From Papaver somniferum (Eukaryota > Streptophyta > Magnoliopsida > Ranunculales > Papaveraceae): a DNA stretch of 64,000 nt. The stretch covers positions 162,332,542 through 162,396,541 of the forward strand of contig NC_039367.1 of assembly GCF_003573695.1 (NCBI RefSeq). Direction: 5' to 3'. Below the pieces are notes generated by a model. That model did not search any database. It was given only the letters and a program-made list of their open reading frames with translations, and was not told the DNA's origin. Positions 10,401 through 21,986 of this stretch are shown one piece after another. How positions within the stretch are numbered: position 1 is the first letter of the stretch; each line of letters starts with the position of its first letter. Both the position numbers and the translations under genes were made by a program.

Positions 10401-11881
10401 AAAAAAAGAACGATTTTTTGGGGACCATGATTTTTTTGGGGGACCATGGTTTTATTTTGGGTAAAGACATTAGAAGTAAATCTAGGTCACCCCTTATCTA
10501 GATATTTATATTAATACCTAAATTACCCTCCTGATTAATTTTGGACGATGATTAGTTAGTGTTAATAATAGTTAGTGTAATGATTAGTGAGATGATTAAG
10601 TTAAAGATAATTAGTAAGATTAAAAAATCAGATGTTTTTTTTTTTAAAGAAGTAGAATTATTGAGAGAGTAAAGTTAGAGAAGATGAAGAAGGAAAAAAT
10701 GAAAAACGATGGATTTTACTAACCACAACCGGAGGAAGGGTATTTGGGTACCCAGGTAGGCTTCAAACTAAGATAATGTTGGTTGAATTGCTCCAAACTT
10801 TCAAAAAAAAATGAAATTTTTTATGTAGATTTGGGCAAGTTCGGTTACCATATGTCAAGAACATGTAACCGAACACACCTGAAAGTGTAGTTCGGCTACG
10901 TTTTCCAAACACGCAGGTTACCAAACTCGCTCGTTAATAGAGGTTTTGGTCGTACAGTGTAATGTTCGGTTACCTAGGATAAAATGGTAGGTAACCGAAC
11001 TTTGAACTTAACAATTTATTTGGGTACATCTTGTGTGTTCGGTTAGTTCGCAAACTTCAACGCAACCAAGTTCCCAACTGAACTACAGGTTAAAAGTAAC
11101 CTAGTGTTAGAAGTTCGGTTGGTACGCAAACTTCAACATATTTTGCGAATCAACCGAACTGGTCTTATATATGCATATATGCAATTAGGCAAACGTTCGG
11201 TTGCTACGAAATTTATTTCTTGGCGAATTAGGTAGAGTTCGGTTACGAAGTTTCAAAGGTAGAGTTCGGTTACAAAGAAAACTTAACATTTTTGCGAACG
11301 AACCGAACTTGTGGACTTCTCATTATTTTCGTAAACTAAAGTTCGGTGATATCCTTATTTTGCGAAGAAACCGAACTTATGGACTTGTGTTGTTCTAATA
11401 CAAGGAGTTCGGTTAAAAGTATTTTTTTGCGAATCAACCGAACTCTGAGTTCGGTTAAGAAAAAATTAATTCTTGATAGCTGAACTTTTATCTGAAAAAA
11501 ACCCTCCATTAAACCTCTATGCAACTTCCATTTTCAACTAATTTTAATGATTACTTCTCATTTATTCAACCAAAAACGAATGACAAGTAATAGGTTTGTG
11601 AGAATATCTTTGTTAATGTTTTAAATTAAGCTATATATATATATATATATATTGGTGGTGGTTGGTGGTGGTGGTAATCGGAGGTGGTGGTGGTAATCGG
11701 AGATGGTGGGAGGTGGTGGTGGGAGGAGGTGGTGGTTATATATATAGGTGGTTATTGGGTTAGTTTTAAATTAAATCAGGTTAAGGTTAGGTTAGTCATT
11801 TCAATGCTTTAGGACACCCCTTATAACTATTGGGTAGGTGGCCTAATAGGACCATGGTCCCCAAAAAATCGTTCTTTTTTT
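10401..11881. mobile_element. Non-autonomous element with 29-bp terminal inverted repeats and a hairpin-array core
   Basis: The ends are perfect 29-bp inverted repeats: left 10401-10429, a run of A followed by GAACGATTTTTTGGGGACCATG-type sequence, and right 11853-11881. Both shoulders carry a CACCCCTTAT motif in the same orientation (near 10489 and 11815) and AT-rich TTAGT-type sequence. The core (10835-11450) is an array of hairpins built on GTTCGGTT/AACCGAAC. A (TA)n run (11631-11652) and a GGT-rich stretch follow. There is no coding frame and I found no clear target duplication. Related shoulders occur at 34800 and at 60890-61985. Mutator-like affinity is possible but unproven. Confidence 0.7.
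10834..11450. repeat. Array of GTTCGGTT...AACCGAAC palindromes
   Basis: At least six hairpins are readable: 10839-10874 (10-bp perfect arms), 10964-11000 (13-bp perfect arms), 11112-11160, about 11262-11310, about 11338-11380 and 11406-11446. Loops are about 10-30 bases and often contain a second, shorter inverted block (CGCAAA/TTTGCG). Extra single copies of GTTCGGTT lie between them. Arms are better conserved than loops. Confidence 0.8.
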
Positions 11882-12548
11882 TGTAATCCTTTGGTTTGCT
11901 TTGGTAATAAAAAATTTATGATTAAGCAAGAAAAAAAAAACACGTCATTATGATGAGATATATTTAAGCCCAAAATACAAGATTTACGGTTAAGATTAAT
12001 AGTTTAAGTCTTTAAGATTAGATTTATAATTCTACATTTTCAGATGGACTAATTTATCCTTAACTAATTATATATTATTAACAAAATAAAAATATGTTGA
12101 TGATGATCAATTAGTTATCGGCGTATAAGTAGGATCAGATTAATTTGTTACCATAAATTACGGCTAGTGATATTATTCTTTCTTCTAAAAATTAATCACC
12201 AAGATCCAGAGACATTATGGCTATGTTCTCTTTCTTCTCCGGTAGCACCATCCTTCATCACCACTGTAAGCTTCCAACAATGGTAATGCTATGAAAAATG
12301 TTTTTAGTTTCACTTGTAACCAAACTAGGTACTTCCTTTTATTTTATCGTATCATGATCAAACAGAACGAGGTTTTGCAAGCTTTTCTTTTTTGTAAAAC
12401 TGAATGAGCATCACGTATGCTTGATCCATAGAACTAAGATAAAACTTGTCTAGAGAAAAGCAATTGGATCAAGGTGTATGGATCCATAAATCAGGGTGTT
12501 AATATGGAGCGAGAGATTACTTAAATTGTTATGCAACTTTCATAGCAA
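11882..12548. other. Intergenic, no gene seen
   Basis: AT-rich sequence without a recognised feature. Confidence 0.4.
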
Positions 12549-12620
12549 CTAGTACGTAACCCGTGCTACGCACCGGGATGACGGGACCAGCCAATTTACT
12601 GTCCCGTGGTCAAATGCATT
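12549..12620 (-). mobile_element. Helitron-type 3' terminus
   Basis: Read on the minus strand, this ends with a GC-rich hairpin (CCCGGTGC-GTA-GCACGGG), a short spacer and CTAG, followed by T (the base 5' to 12549 on the plus strand is A). A hairpin plus CTRR inserted between A and T is the Helitron end signature. The element body would extend to the right, but I could not place its TC start. The plastid fragment at 12800 may lie inside it. Confidence 0.5.
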
Positions 12621-12799
12621 GATTTCTTTCTAATTAATCTTTGATTAGACTGATTTTTTTAGAGAAATAATAAACTATGATACTCTTTAGGTATCTAATG
12701 ATTTGACGATTGAAATTTGGTATGATAAACCTAAATTCACGTATTTGTTTCACCGGCATATATTAAGATAAACTAATGAAACGGTTCATTACTGGAAAA

Positions 12800-13050
12800 G
12801 CTAAAAGGTCAACTGGTCAAGTTTTACTACAATATATTATTTGAAATGTGTTTGGATAATATACTTTTTGAATTGACCACGGCTTCGACCACTCTTGAAG
12901 CTCGGCAATTAGTTAACCATAAAGATATTTTAGTTAATGATCATATGGTAGACATACCAAGTTATCATTGCCAACCCCGAAATATGCACCATGTAACTCA
13001 ATTCATGAGAAATACAAAACATCTAATTTACATGTCCAATTTTGCCTATG
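12800..13050 (+). pseudogene. rps4: Nuclear copy of plastid rps4 fragment
   Basis: This segment reads as the middle of chloroplast ribosomal protein S4. It starts with a TGQVLL-like segment and continues from 12846 as [20 protein letters not shown] and [18 protein letters not shown], the RNA-binding S4 domain. About half the codons after residue 50 have drifted, and alignment to rps4 is lost by about 13050. The surroundings are nuclear repeats, so this is a plastid-to-nucleus transfer (NUPT), not a working gene. A mitochondrial route is possible but the sequence is plastid-type. Confidence 0.8.
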
Positions 13051-14248
13051 ATTTATATAAGCATTATGAATTGTCAATGATTTGTCCAAGCGTTATGAAT
13101 TATTTTAATTGGCATGACATATACTGATTAGTATTTAATCTCATTTTATTGATTAGTTTAGCTGTGTGATTTTCTAACAACACAGTCTAAAAACATTCTA
13201 AACTCCTTTGATGAAGCGATTCAGAAAACTAATGTTACTCAAAAGTGGGTTAGATCTAAACATATCAACTGAACATGAATGATTCTTTGTTGCCATTTTA
13301 AGATTAAATTACTGAAAAGTTTAGTTTCTTATGCAGTTCTCCGTATGCCTTTTTTCATCCCGCCGGTCAAATCGCTAAGTATGCTTTGTAAATTGCTAAA
13401 TTATCTTCGTAAATCAGAAAATGAGGAGTTCTTATAGTGATGTTCCGTAAATTCCTAACATTCATGTAGGCTATGTAGCTTCAAATGAGTTACATGCTAG
13501 CCCTTATGGTCTCTCCTAGTGCATATTTGAATTGTCTTTCAGTCCTTTTTAGTCTTTCTTATTTTCTGATTTTTTTTTTCCGCTTTGAGTAATTTCTTTA
13601 AATTTTGAATGTTGTAGGGGTTGTTGAAATTTTTATTAAAGTTAACCAGGCATTATAATCTATTCCTTATCACGTCATTTTAAAATTTATATAATTTTCT
13701 TATCAATCCGTGATTTTGTTTTCTATTTCGAATAGTTGCACCCTTTGGATGTTTTTTTTCCTCATTGTTTTTTTTGGGTGAATTGCAGATTCTACAAACC
13801 TAGAAGCATTCAATTCTTGGCAGGACATTTGTTGTGCATGCTGACATATTAATGATCTCGGCAGTGGTATGCATTATATTCTCTCACAGAACTCTTTGAA
13901 TAAATGAATTGATGAGAATTTTAAAGCCGAAACCTTGAGTCTCTTGATTGAAAGAAGAAAATAACAATCATTAAATTGATTATGTAAACAAATCAATGCT
14001 TTTATGTAAACAAATCAATGATTACAAACCCTACTTGCATCGGCAAATATCAATGCTTACTCCAGCACCGACCTTAAACAACATGTTTCAACTCCAGCAC
14101 TAAATTGGCTACAAAATACGGCTATTCGTTGTTCTTTCTATCATGAAATAATAAGCACTTCCCCATTACCTCTCTCAAGGTACACAGTCTCATGGGTTGT
14201 CAACATGCGAGGAGTAATGCTCACTCTCAAAAGTGAGGGGTGGTAGTC
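13051..14248. other. Intergenic, no gene seen
   Basis: AT-rich sequence. A small direct repeat 'atgtaaacaaatcaatg' lies near 13985. I see no coding frame of substance. Confidence 0.4.
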
Positions 14249-14677
14249 ACTACACCAAATCAGACATTTTGTTACACTAATATGTGCGACATTTTATCTA
14301 TTATCACACTTATTAGTGTAATAAATATGGTGTTATTCTTTTGTTACACATTATTAGTCACACTAATAAGTGTGACTTTAATTAATTTAAATCACACTAA
14401 TAAGTATTGTCAAATCTCTTACATATATTAGCGTAACAAATTAGGCGGTAATTAAGAAAAAAAATATTTATTTTCCCCGCCCTGTTCTGGATTCATACAC
14501 CCGCTTTCCCCAAACCACCACATTGTGCATAATTTTAAAAAATAGTACCCAAAAAATTTAATAGAAATTAAATTAGTAAAAAAATTGTTCAAACATCAAC
14601 TAATATCCTCAACACTCTTAAAAGAATTGTTTAAACAATGAAAACTAACAAAAAACCATAAACTAAAACACTAAACT

Positions 14678-15164
14678 CTATCTAATAGTACTACTATGTA
14701 ACAAGGTAAACAAAGTTAAATTTTTAAATTGCAAATGCTTTTTATGCCATACTATCCAACCACCAGCAACAGAAGGAGATAGCTTATAGTAGTCATCCCC
14801 TTGAGGAGGGTCCCAAATTAGTGCAAAATCATCGTACACGCATTCTATGTTAACTTTTCTCTCGTTCTTTTGGACAATTATGTGGTGGTAGACTTCACCT
14901 TCCAAACCGGTCACCACATATCCAGCTGCAACTATTTTTTCCATTCCTGTCCAACAAATACACATTTTGATTTGAAGACTCTTCATAACCGGAATTGTCG
15001 AAAGGTTGTGGCTCTGACATGGTATTCAAATTCCCGGAAAAAGAATGATAGTCTGAAGTGAAGTCAGAATTAGGGGTACACGAATTATTCAAGATTGTCT
15101 CTTTGTTTGTCCGATGATCACTGGATATTTTTTGTTCCATGACCTGTAATGCAGTAGTACACAA
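14678..15164 (-). pseudogene. CACTA accessory-protein-like remnant
   Basis: The minus-strand frame 14986-14678 encodes a segment (VTGLEGEVYHHIIVQKNERK and on to GGWIVWHKKHL). It resembles the C-terminal domain found in proteins of plant CACTA elements (TNP1/Ptta/En/Spm type). A second overlapping frame (15164-14895) carries the upstream polar part, so a frameshift separates them near 14960. The assignment rests on overall pattern and location inside the element. No catalytic motif is visible. Confidence 0.45.
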
Positions 15165-15705
15165 TCAACATAAAGTCATAAATGCTTCAATATAAAGTTG
15201 CCATATATAATGTGTATTATCATTTCTTAGAATCTTAAAAGTTAACCTAATAACAAATACTGAGAAAAGGATAACCATGTAAGTTAACTTTTAGGATATT
15301 ACAGATCAGATCAAAACAAATAAAACAGAAAAGATGCATGAATTGAAACGTGGTGTGTGAAATATTAATGAAAAAATAAGAAAGGATTTTTAGTCAAAGT
15401 AGCCAAGATCTTACATGGGAGAGACTACCACCCTATAACAATTGTATGCCATTCAACATACATCTCATTTGAACTTTCAGTTTAACACGCACCGACATCA
15501 CAATTTTCACTGATAGTACTAAAGCAAGCCCTATGGGAGTGTTATAAGGTTGCAATTATTGAAGTACAAATTTGATGCGGGAGTTATAAGGTTGCAATCA
15601 TTGAAGTACAAGTCTGACTAACAAGTTGATCTTAGACAGTGATACAAAAGATAAGGCAACAATGAAACAAAAGGAACATGGTTATTATCATCAATTGCAA
15701 GTGTT

Positions 15706-15840
15706 GGGTTTACCTCTTTTAGTCCGATGACGGGAGAGTTGCATTTGTTAACTGTAGGATCGCAAAGAGCAGCAGTGAGGAATACTGTATTCAAAGCATG
15801 TTTAATGGCTTCAACTTTGGGCAAATGTTGCTCTCAAGCA
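15706..15840 (-). pseudogene. Possible CACTA gene exon
   Basis: A minus-strand open stretch (MPKVEAIKHALNTVFLTAAL and beyond) ends with 'aaaagag' followed by GTAAAC, a plausible splice donor. It may be an upstream exon of the accessory gene at 14678-15164. I do not recognise the sequence. Confidence 0.3.
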
Positions 15841-16461
15841 AATATTTGGTATCCACGCTCGAAACGTTCTGTACAAAATTAACTTATATATACAGATCAT
15901 ATTCATGACAGACACCATATCCGCATTCACATCTTGATAGATCTTCACAAGAGCAAATTCAAGTACTTGTGAATTTGACCTCTAATGCTCGAAAATTAAC
16001 CAGATAACATAATCCAATTCAAGGAAATATTAATATTATTCTAGATTGCAGAGCGATTATAAAAAAAGAACATACAAGTTAAGAGTGAAAAAACCAGGAA
16101 AATGCAAAAATAAGAAAACCAAAATAGAATATATATGTCTTAGAAGTTAGAACCCACACTTTTAAAGTAAGAAAATGTCCACTTTTTAATCTCTATAGAA
16201 TTGATGTCTGTCAACCGCTTAGTTAGGTTACTAAATTCAGTATTTGTCCACCTTAATGTTAGATGGCTGAACTTTCGATAACATCCGGTATTCAATGTGC
16301 CTGTAGACCTTTACATTCATTGTGTTTATAATTTCTGAATAGAGTTTTAAATGATACCTAGTGAACTGTATAGAGTATGTAGTACTTGTTGACAACCAGA
16401 AAGACACTGGGCATCTAGTAAATATTGTGTATGACATCCTAACAAGTACATTTTGCTGCAG

Positions 16462-17156
16462 AATGCAATGGTCTTTCAAGATTATGCTATCTTGTCACAA
16501 GCTTTCAACAAATCACCCAACAACAATGATCCCCCTTCCTATAGAAGTGTTGCAATATGAGGTTTCGGAACAAGTTCCTTACGGAGCTTCTTGCTCAGCC
16601 AAGTCGAACTTGTAAAAATTCGCCTCCAATTACAATCAAACAAACCCAAAACAAATATCACAGAGAATCATGAAGGACCAAGACGCATCATTAAAAGCAT
16701 CCTAAAGAAGGAAGGACTAAAGGTATTATACTGAGGCCTAACCATCACAGTGCTAAGAGATGCACCTGGTCATGGTGTATACTTTTGAAGCTACAAATAC
16801 ACCAGAGAGAAGCTACACCCGAGTTGCAGGAAAACAGGACAAGAAACACTAAAAACAATGTTAGTTGCAGGAGGTCTGGCAGGAGTAGTTAGATTGCTTG
16901 TTATCCCCTGGATGTGGTGAAATCTAGACTCCAAGCACAAACACAAACTAGGTTGGACAAATGCCCACCTAAATATCTAGGTATTGTTGATTGTTTTCTC
17001 AAAAGTGTATGAGAAGAAGGTTATAGCGTTCTTTGGAGAGGACTAGGTGATGCAATTGCAAGGGCTTTCGTGGTTAACAGTGCCATCTTCACTGCCTATG
17101 GGGTTAGCCTGCGAATATTTTTCAGTAACAACCAAACAGAGGAGAACGGATTATAG
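16462..17156 (+). pseudogene. Captured mitochondrial basic amino-acid carrier (BAC-type) gene fragment
   Basis: After a good splice acceptor (ttttgctgcag, ending 16461) the plus strand reads as the C-terminal two thirds of a plant mitochondrial carrier. It shows two mitochondrial-carrier repeats. One has VELVKIRLQLQ and the other has the signature YPLDVVKSRLQ, followed by EEGYSVLWRGLG and AIARAFVVNSAIFTAY. The pattern matches plant BAC2-like arginine/ornithine carriers of the inner membrane. It is dead: stops replace codons near 16559, 16732 and 16798, a frameshift lies near 16895, and another stop near 17010. Intron sequence is kept upstream, so it was captured as DNA, not from mRNA. It is opposite in strand to the CACTA remnants. 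Confidence 0.85.
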
Positions 17157-18500
17157 GGTAAGATGATGTTCTACCTCCTAGTATGGGAAAGTTACGAAGC
17201 GGATTCTGCAAGATAGTTCTGCCGTGCTCATTTGGAAATCAACCATTAAGCCCCATTCATATTGGGGAACACGCTATAGATGAAGGTTAGTGTTGCTGTC
17301 ACAACGACTGGAATTTACAGAATTTTACACCTATGTAAAACATCCATATTAACACAATTCATGCAACAACACATTATGTGCGATCGAATGCAATTTAAGA
17401 TCAAAATGAAACAAATTGATGTTCTATCATATTTGTTATAGATTCACAGAAATGCTCAACTGCATCCATCTGTGAATCAACCTTTCATTATTTTGTTGCT
17501 TTATGAAGTTGCTTAGAACAACAGTGCAATTACTAAACCCGCATCAGCATTCAAGTAAATATAGGTCTGCAAGTTTTCCTTTAGATTGAATCTGACTTAT
17601 GATAGTTTCTGTTTCATATACATATAAATATATTTCTTTCATGCAATTTATCAAGCAACTTGAGCATCAACAAGTTAAATTAGTCTGTATCTTATAAATC
17701 AACACCAAAAAGTGTATGAAACTAACAGGAAACTAAGTTGTATGACTCGTATTACTATCTGAAACTCACCAGATCGATGTGATAGCAAAATCCTTGAGGC
17801 TGTACCAAATTTCATTAAGCTGAAATGAAAAATTACTGAAATTAGGGTATGAATAAGTAAAATTACAAAGGCAAAGAATAATAAAGGATCTCAATCATAC
17901 GATAGGGAAGAAAAATAATTAAAATTAGACAATCAATCTATAGAAAACCTAATTAACAATAATTTTCATCTGTAATTAAACGAAAACCCAATCGTCTTGA
18001 CAACTTATCTGATTAATTAGTATCAGCGAAGAAATAAGGATGGTACAAATCTCTATTTTTGAAGGACATTTTTTTTACTGAATCATAAGCTTTTAGATGC
18101 AGACGGCGAAGAATTTCTTTTTCTTTTGTTTTGAAAATGACGGAGATTACGAAGAGAACAAGCTAATATGATAACTGAAATAATATTATTTTATTACTTT
18201 CTGAGTTTTTTAACTTTCTGAGTCTTTTTCTGGTTTCGACCTGGAGGCTTCTTCTGATTTTTATAATACATACAATAATATGATAACTGAAGTTAAAACG
18301 TGGCTTACTGGTGATCTAAAATTGTATACGAGAGGGAAAATTTGAGATTCCTCTAATATTTTGGGGTATTTATTTGGCTAGTGCGGGAAAATAAATTTTA
18401 CTTATTTATTTTCCATTTATATATTTTTCTTTTATTTCTTTTATTGGGGCGTATAGTTGTCACACTATTTTGTGTGATAAAATTAATTTACAAAAAATAT
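17157..18500. other. CACTA right interior, no gene seen
   Basis: AT-rich element sequence between the captured gene and the right subterminal repeats. The part near 18000-18240 could be the element's own promoter/leader if it is read leftwards. No frame of note. Confidence 0.4.
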
Positions 18501-18695
18501 ATAATTAGGTAGAGATTTACTGTTACACTTTTTAATGATGTCACACGTATTTAAGTAACAAATTTTGTCACATCAATAAGTGTAACAATTCAGTGTTCCA
18601 AATTACTCCATTTGGTGTAGTGAGTGTTGCATGCCGTATATGTAATATACCGGTGCTGAAAAATATTACTGTGCCATCTGATTGGAGTCGAGCAT

Positions 18696-18767
18696 TGTGT
18701 CTGTGGGAGTCGAACCCATATCTACATGGATAAAAATCATGTGCTCTACCAGTTGAGCTAAGACAAC
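18696..18767 (-). tRNA. tRNA-Lys(UUU)-like sequence, probably degenerate
   Basis: The minus strand folds as a 72-nt cloverleaf. The D arm is GCTC/GAGC, the anticodon loop TTTTTAT has anticodon TTT, and the T loop TTCGACT has a CCC/GGG stem. Both internal promoter boxes are present (A box TAGCTCAACTGG, B box GGTTCGACTCC). There are mismatches at two outer acceptor pairs and one each in the anticodon and T stems. It could be a tRNA pseudogene or the head of a tRNA-derived SINE. It lies 73 bp outside the CACTA end. Confidence 0.45.
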
Positions 18768-19329
18768 AATTAGATTCCGTAATCATCGAAGAATTACTAA
18801 TAAAATAATAAATTAAATCGAAATATGAAAAGTCATACTTCTGCATCATTAAAACCCGAAGTATAAACCGAAATATGAAAAGTCATACTTTTGCATCATT
18901 AAAACCCCAAGTATGAAGCAAATGAGGATTTTTACCAATTCATCCATCTTCGAAGAACTTATGCCTATTCCTATGCGTATGCCAAAAAAAATGCAGTTTG
19001 GCATGCCATGTGGCATGGCAAATAAGTTTGCCCACTATAATAGATATGGCAAATTTGATTAAAAGTATATATTTAATTATGTTGAGTGGGACCCCAATGA
19101 ATAAAATATATACTTGTATTTGTGTGTGGGGTATTTATAAAAAATTTAGTATTACAATATATTAACGCCTAAGGATGATTTAGTTAACGCAAATTAAGGC
19201 TATGGTTCGTAATCATGTGTTGATGGTAACCACCACCATCCTGATCATATCCAATAGTTTGGACTTCTTTTCCTCATGTGAGTCTTCAACAGTTGCTCTA
19301 TTATGTGCTCCTTATATTATATTCCTTGG
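18768..19329. repeat. Short tandem duplication near 18807-18917; rest featureless
   Basis: A unit of about 54 bp ('cgaaatatgaaaagtcatac' and following) occurs twice in a row around 18818-18915. The remainder to 19329 is AT-rich with no gene. Confidence 0.6.
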
Positions 19330-20345
19330 AATAAAACAACGTATAAGACAGAGAGAGAGAGTGAGTGGAGAAGACAACTAGTGTGAGTGAGGAGGCGGTG
19401 TTGAGGGTAAAACCAGTAACCGGAATTGTCTGTTTAGTGGAAGAATCAGATGGGTTTTTGTTATGTGTGGGAACCATACCACATACCTTGGAGATCCACG
19501 AGAGAGACTCTGATCTTTGATAATAGAAGAATCCGTTTCTTCTAGTAAGATCTTTGAATTAATGGTGTTGTTCGACGATCATTGGTATTTCATACAGGGA
19601 TGTGCTCATAGATCTGGTGCAACTACAGCATCTTAAGCTGGAAAAATAAAACTGAGCTTCCTGTCACAACCAAAATTGGGTATCATATGAGTTTGCGCGA
19701 TTGGCGTGCTACAAATGTTGAAATGGAAGATCCAAATCATTTAGAAGCTATCTTCATAATTCACTACCACAAAAACTCATTTTTAGCAACAGGATTGAGA
19801 CGAAGTATGTAAATTTTGTTATACTTTGAAAAATTTGAGACGAAGTATGATTTGGGTAGTGTTGTTGTACTTCGTACTTTTGGAATTTCAGGGTTTACGA
19901 AGAAAGTTTTGTCTAACAATTGAAATGTAATCTTGCACCTGATCATCTTTCTAATATCTTTGAATTATTTACAAAAGTTTAATTTAGATTTAATTATTTC
20001 ATCTACCAATGTTCTTAGTGCATGATGATGATGGTTGCATTAGTAACATATTTTGGTGATGTTCAATAATGGTTTTCAATTACATGTAAAGAAGACTTAA
20101 TTGCATCTGTGAGGATAGTCTTTAATGATGAAAATTTTCTACATCTCAGAGCTGTTTATGCTTGAATTGAATAGATTTATTTCTATTGTTGTATCCGTTC
20201 TGGTTCAAAGTATCAGTTTTGCCTATATCTTCCTATTATTTTGTCGTTAACTTAGTCTCATTTCCATTGCCAATTCCTGTTTGCATAGCAGAAAGACATT
20301 AGTCTGATGAGCCAATTCATGGAGCTGGACTCGGATATTTGATAC
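19330..20345 (+). repeat. Gene-like non-coding repeat, copy C
   Basis: This aligns along its length with copy B (8760-10020): the (AG)n run, the GAGGCGGTGTTGAG block, the 'gggatgtgctcatagatctgg' block near 19600, and the 'agagctgtttatgcttgaattga' block near 20150. It ends before copy B's terminal block. Its start (agactagt-like, then ccagtaaccgg) is closer to copy A at 1-55 than to copy B. That suggests A and C kept a segment that B lost. Confidence 0.5.
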
Positions 20346-20544
20346 TATCACAATGATTTCTCATCTCAAATGGAAGTTGTTCTCCCCCAATTCATCCAAT
20401 CTCAAATCAATCCTTCCCGGTAAGATGTAATTGTAGATGTAATACGTCTGAAAGAAGAAAAATAGAAAAATTTGCTTGAGAAAACACGAGTGAATTAGGA
20501 GATGTACATCCACTTTGAACCGGAACGGATTCAACAATAAATAA

Positions 20545-21209
20545 GGGTTAAAGGACAAAATGCCCCAAAATCGACCCCCTAGGTTTGAAAATGCCCCAAA
20601 CGTTAGGCAAGAAATCAAAATGCCCCAAAATCGTATCAAAATGCCCCATTCTGTTATGTTTTCCGTTTCAGAGCGTTAAGTGGTCAAATGTGTAAGCATG
20701 TGGCCCGCACGTGGAAATCGATTGACATTTATACCCTTCTGTCCACCAAGATGAAAATCTAGGGTCGTATTTTCGTCATTTACTGAGATTGCGACACGTG
20801 TCGATTACAAAAATGGACGGCGAGAGATTTTGGGTTTTACATTTACCGATTTTTTTTTAAATGACCACGGTGTCCTATTAGCTAGGATCGCGACACGTGG
20901 AACATCCTAGCTAATCAACGGCTAGATTTTCCGACCGTTGTAAAACCCAACAGACATTTTTTTTGTCTTCCCTGACTTATAAATTGTGAAGATGATCCAA
21001 CCAAAAATCAGTAAAAAAGGAAATACCCCATTCTGAGCATCTAAACCAATTTTTCTCAATTCTTTTAACATCATAAACCAATTTTCTTCAGTTTCACTCA
21101 TACAAATCATCATACATAAAGGAAATACCCCATTCTGAGCATCCATACCTGTTGCTGAAAGCATCACACCACCAAACTTACCAGTTAGGTGAGATCCATC
21201 TACGTAGGT
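20545..21209 (-). mobile_element. Mutator-like element remnant
   Basis: The left part (20545-20660) repeats an AAAATGCCCCAAAATCG-type block, which resembles the termini of some plant MULEs. The minus strand 21209-20990 reads YVDGSHLTGKFGGVMLSATG followed by a SETEENW segment. This is the start of the MULE transposase domain, with the first catalytic aspartate in the DGSHL motif. A 'DAQNGVFPF' block is duplicated near 21030 and 21130, so the copy is also internally rearranged. The rest of the transposase and the second terminus were not found. Confidence 0.65.
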
Positions 21210-21986
21210 GTAGTAGGGTGTTGAACACGTGACTCACTCTGTTTTTCCAAAGTTTTGCCTTGTTGATGTTGCGGAGATCTGGAGAGCTCGTTCGTTTCAT
21301 CAAATCGATTACTTCCATTAAAAAGGAGCTAAGTATCAATAATTTTTGCTTATTTAATTTTTCCTTATTTTTGATTATTGCACCCAACAATTAACTTGGA
21401 AAAGAGTACTTGTTGAGCATGATGTTTATGTGTGGCATGCTTTAGAAATATAGTGGTTGTTTGTTGAGTATTATTCTGTTAAGATAGGTAGGTTTGGTGT
21501 AAGTAAGGTTAGAAAACCAATTTAAGCTACTGATTAACTCTAGAAAGTGATAACTTTAGAATATCAGCAGTTGCCTTCTAATTTATTAATACACTCATCA
21601 TTGCTGGAAACGATGGGTCTGGTTTATGTATATCATGGAATATGTGATGAATATTGGCTATACGGGAACTACAACTGCGATAAGTTTTCTTAGCTGTTGA
21701 CTGAAGAAAAGAGGTACATTACTTCTAATATGCCCTCTTCATCCAAAATTTTCCTTGTGGCAAAAAAGCCATAAGAATCTGCATTGATGACAATGCAATA
21801 CATTAAGCCAGAATCTGCCTCGGTAAATTTTTTTCTCTGTGGATATGAAAATGATTCTCCTTAATAATCAGAATATTAAGTATGTTATTTCCATAAAAAC
21901 ATACTTAAGTTAATTAAAAGCCAGTCTTGGTTGAGCTCAAAGAAAGAAACAATGAAAAGAAATTGAAGAACCCTGTATGGATTCTA
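21210..21986. other. Intergenic, no gene seen
   Basis: AT-rich sequence with no recognised feature. Confidence 0.35.

Larger units (their letters stand above)
14249..18622 (-). mobile_element. CACTA (En/Spm) transposon with captured host gene
   Basis: The terminal inverted repeats are perfect over 13 bp, CACTACACCAAAT (14249-14261 and 18610-18622). They are flanked by the 3-bp target duplication AGT (14246-14248 and 18623-18625), both diagnostic of the CACTA superfamily. Subterminal zones at both ends repeat a TGTTACACTAATAAGTGTGAC-like motif in both orientations, as expected for binding sites of the CACTA accessory protein. Length is 4374 bp. Coding remnants on the minus strand (14678-15164, about 15700-15840) suggest the element reads right to left. 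No intact transposase is present. It also carries a fragment of a mitochondrial carrier gene. Confidence 0.92.
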
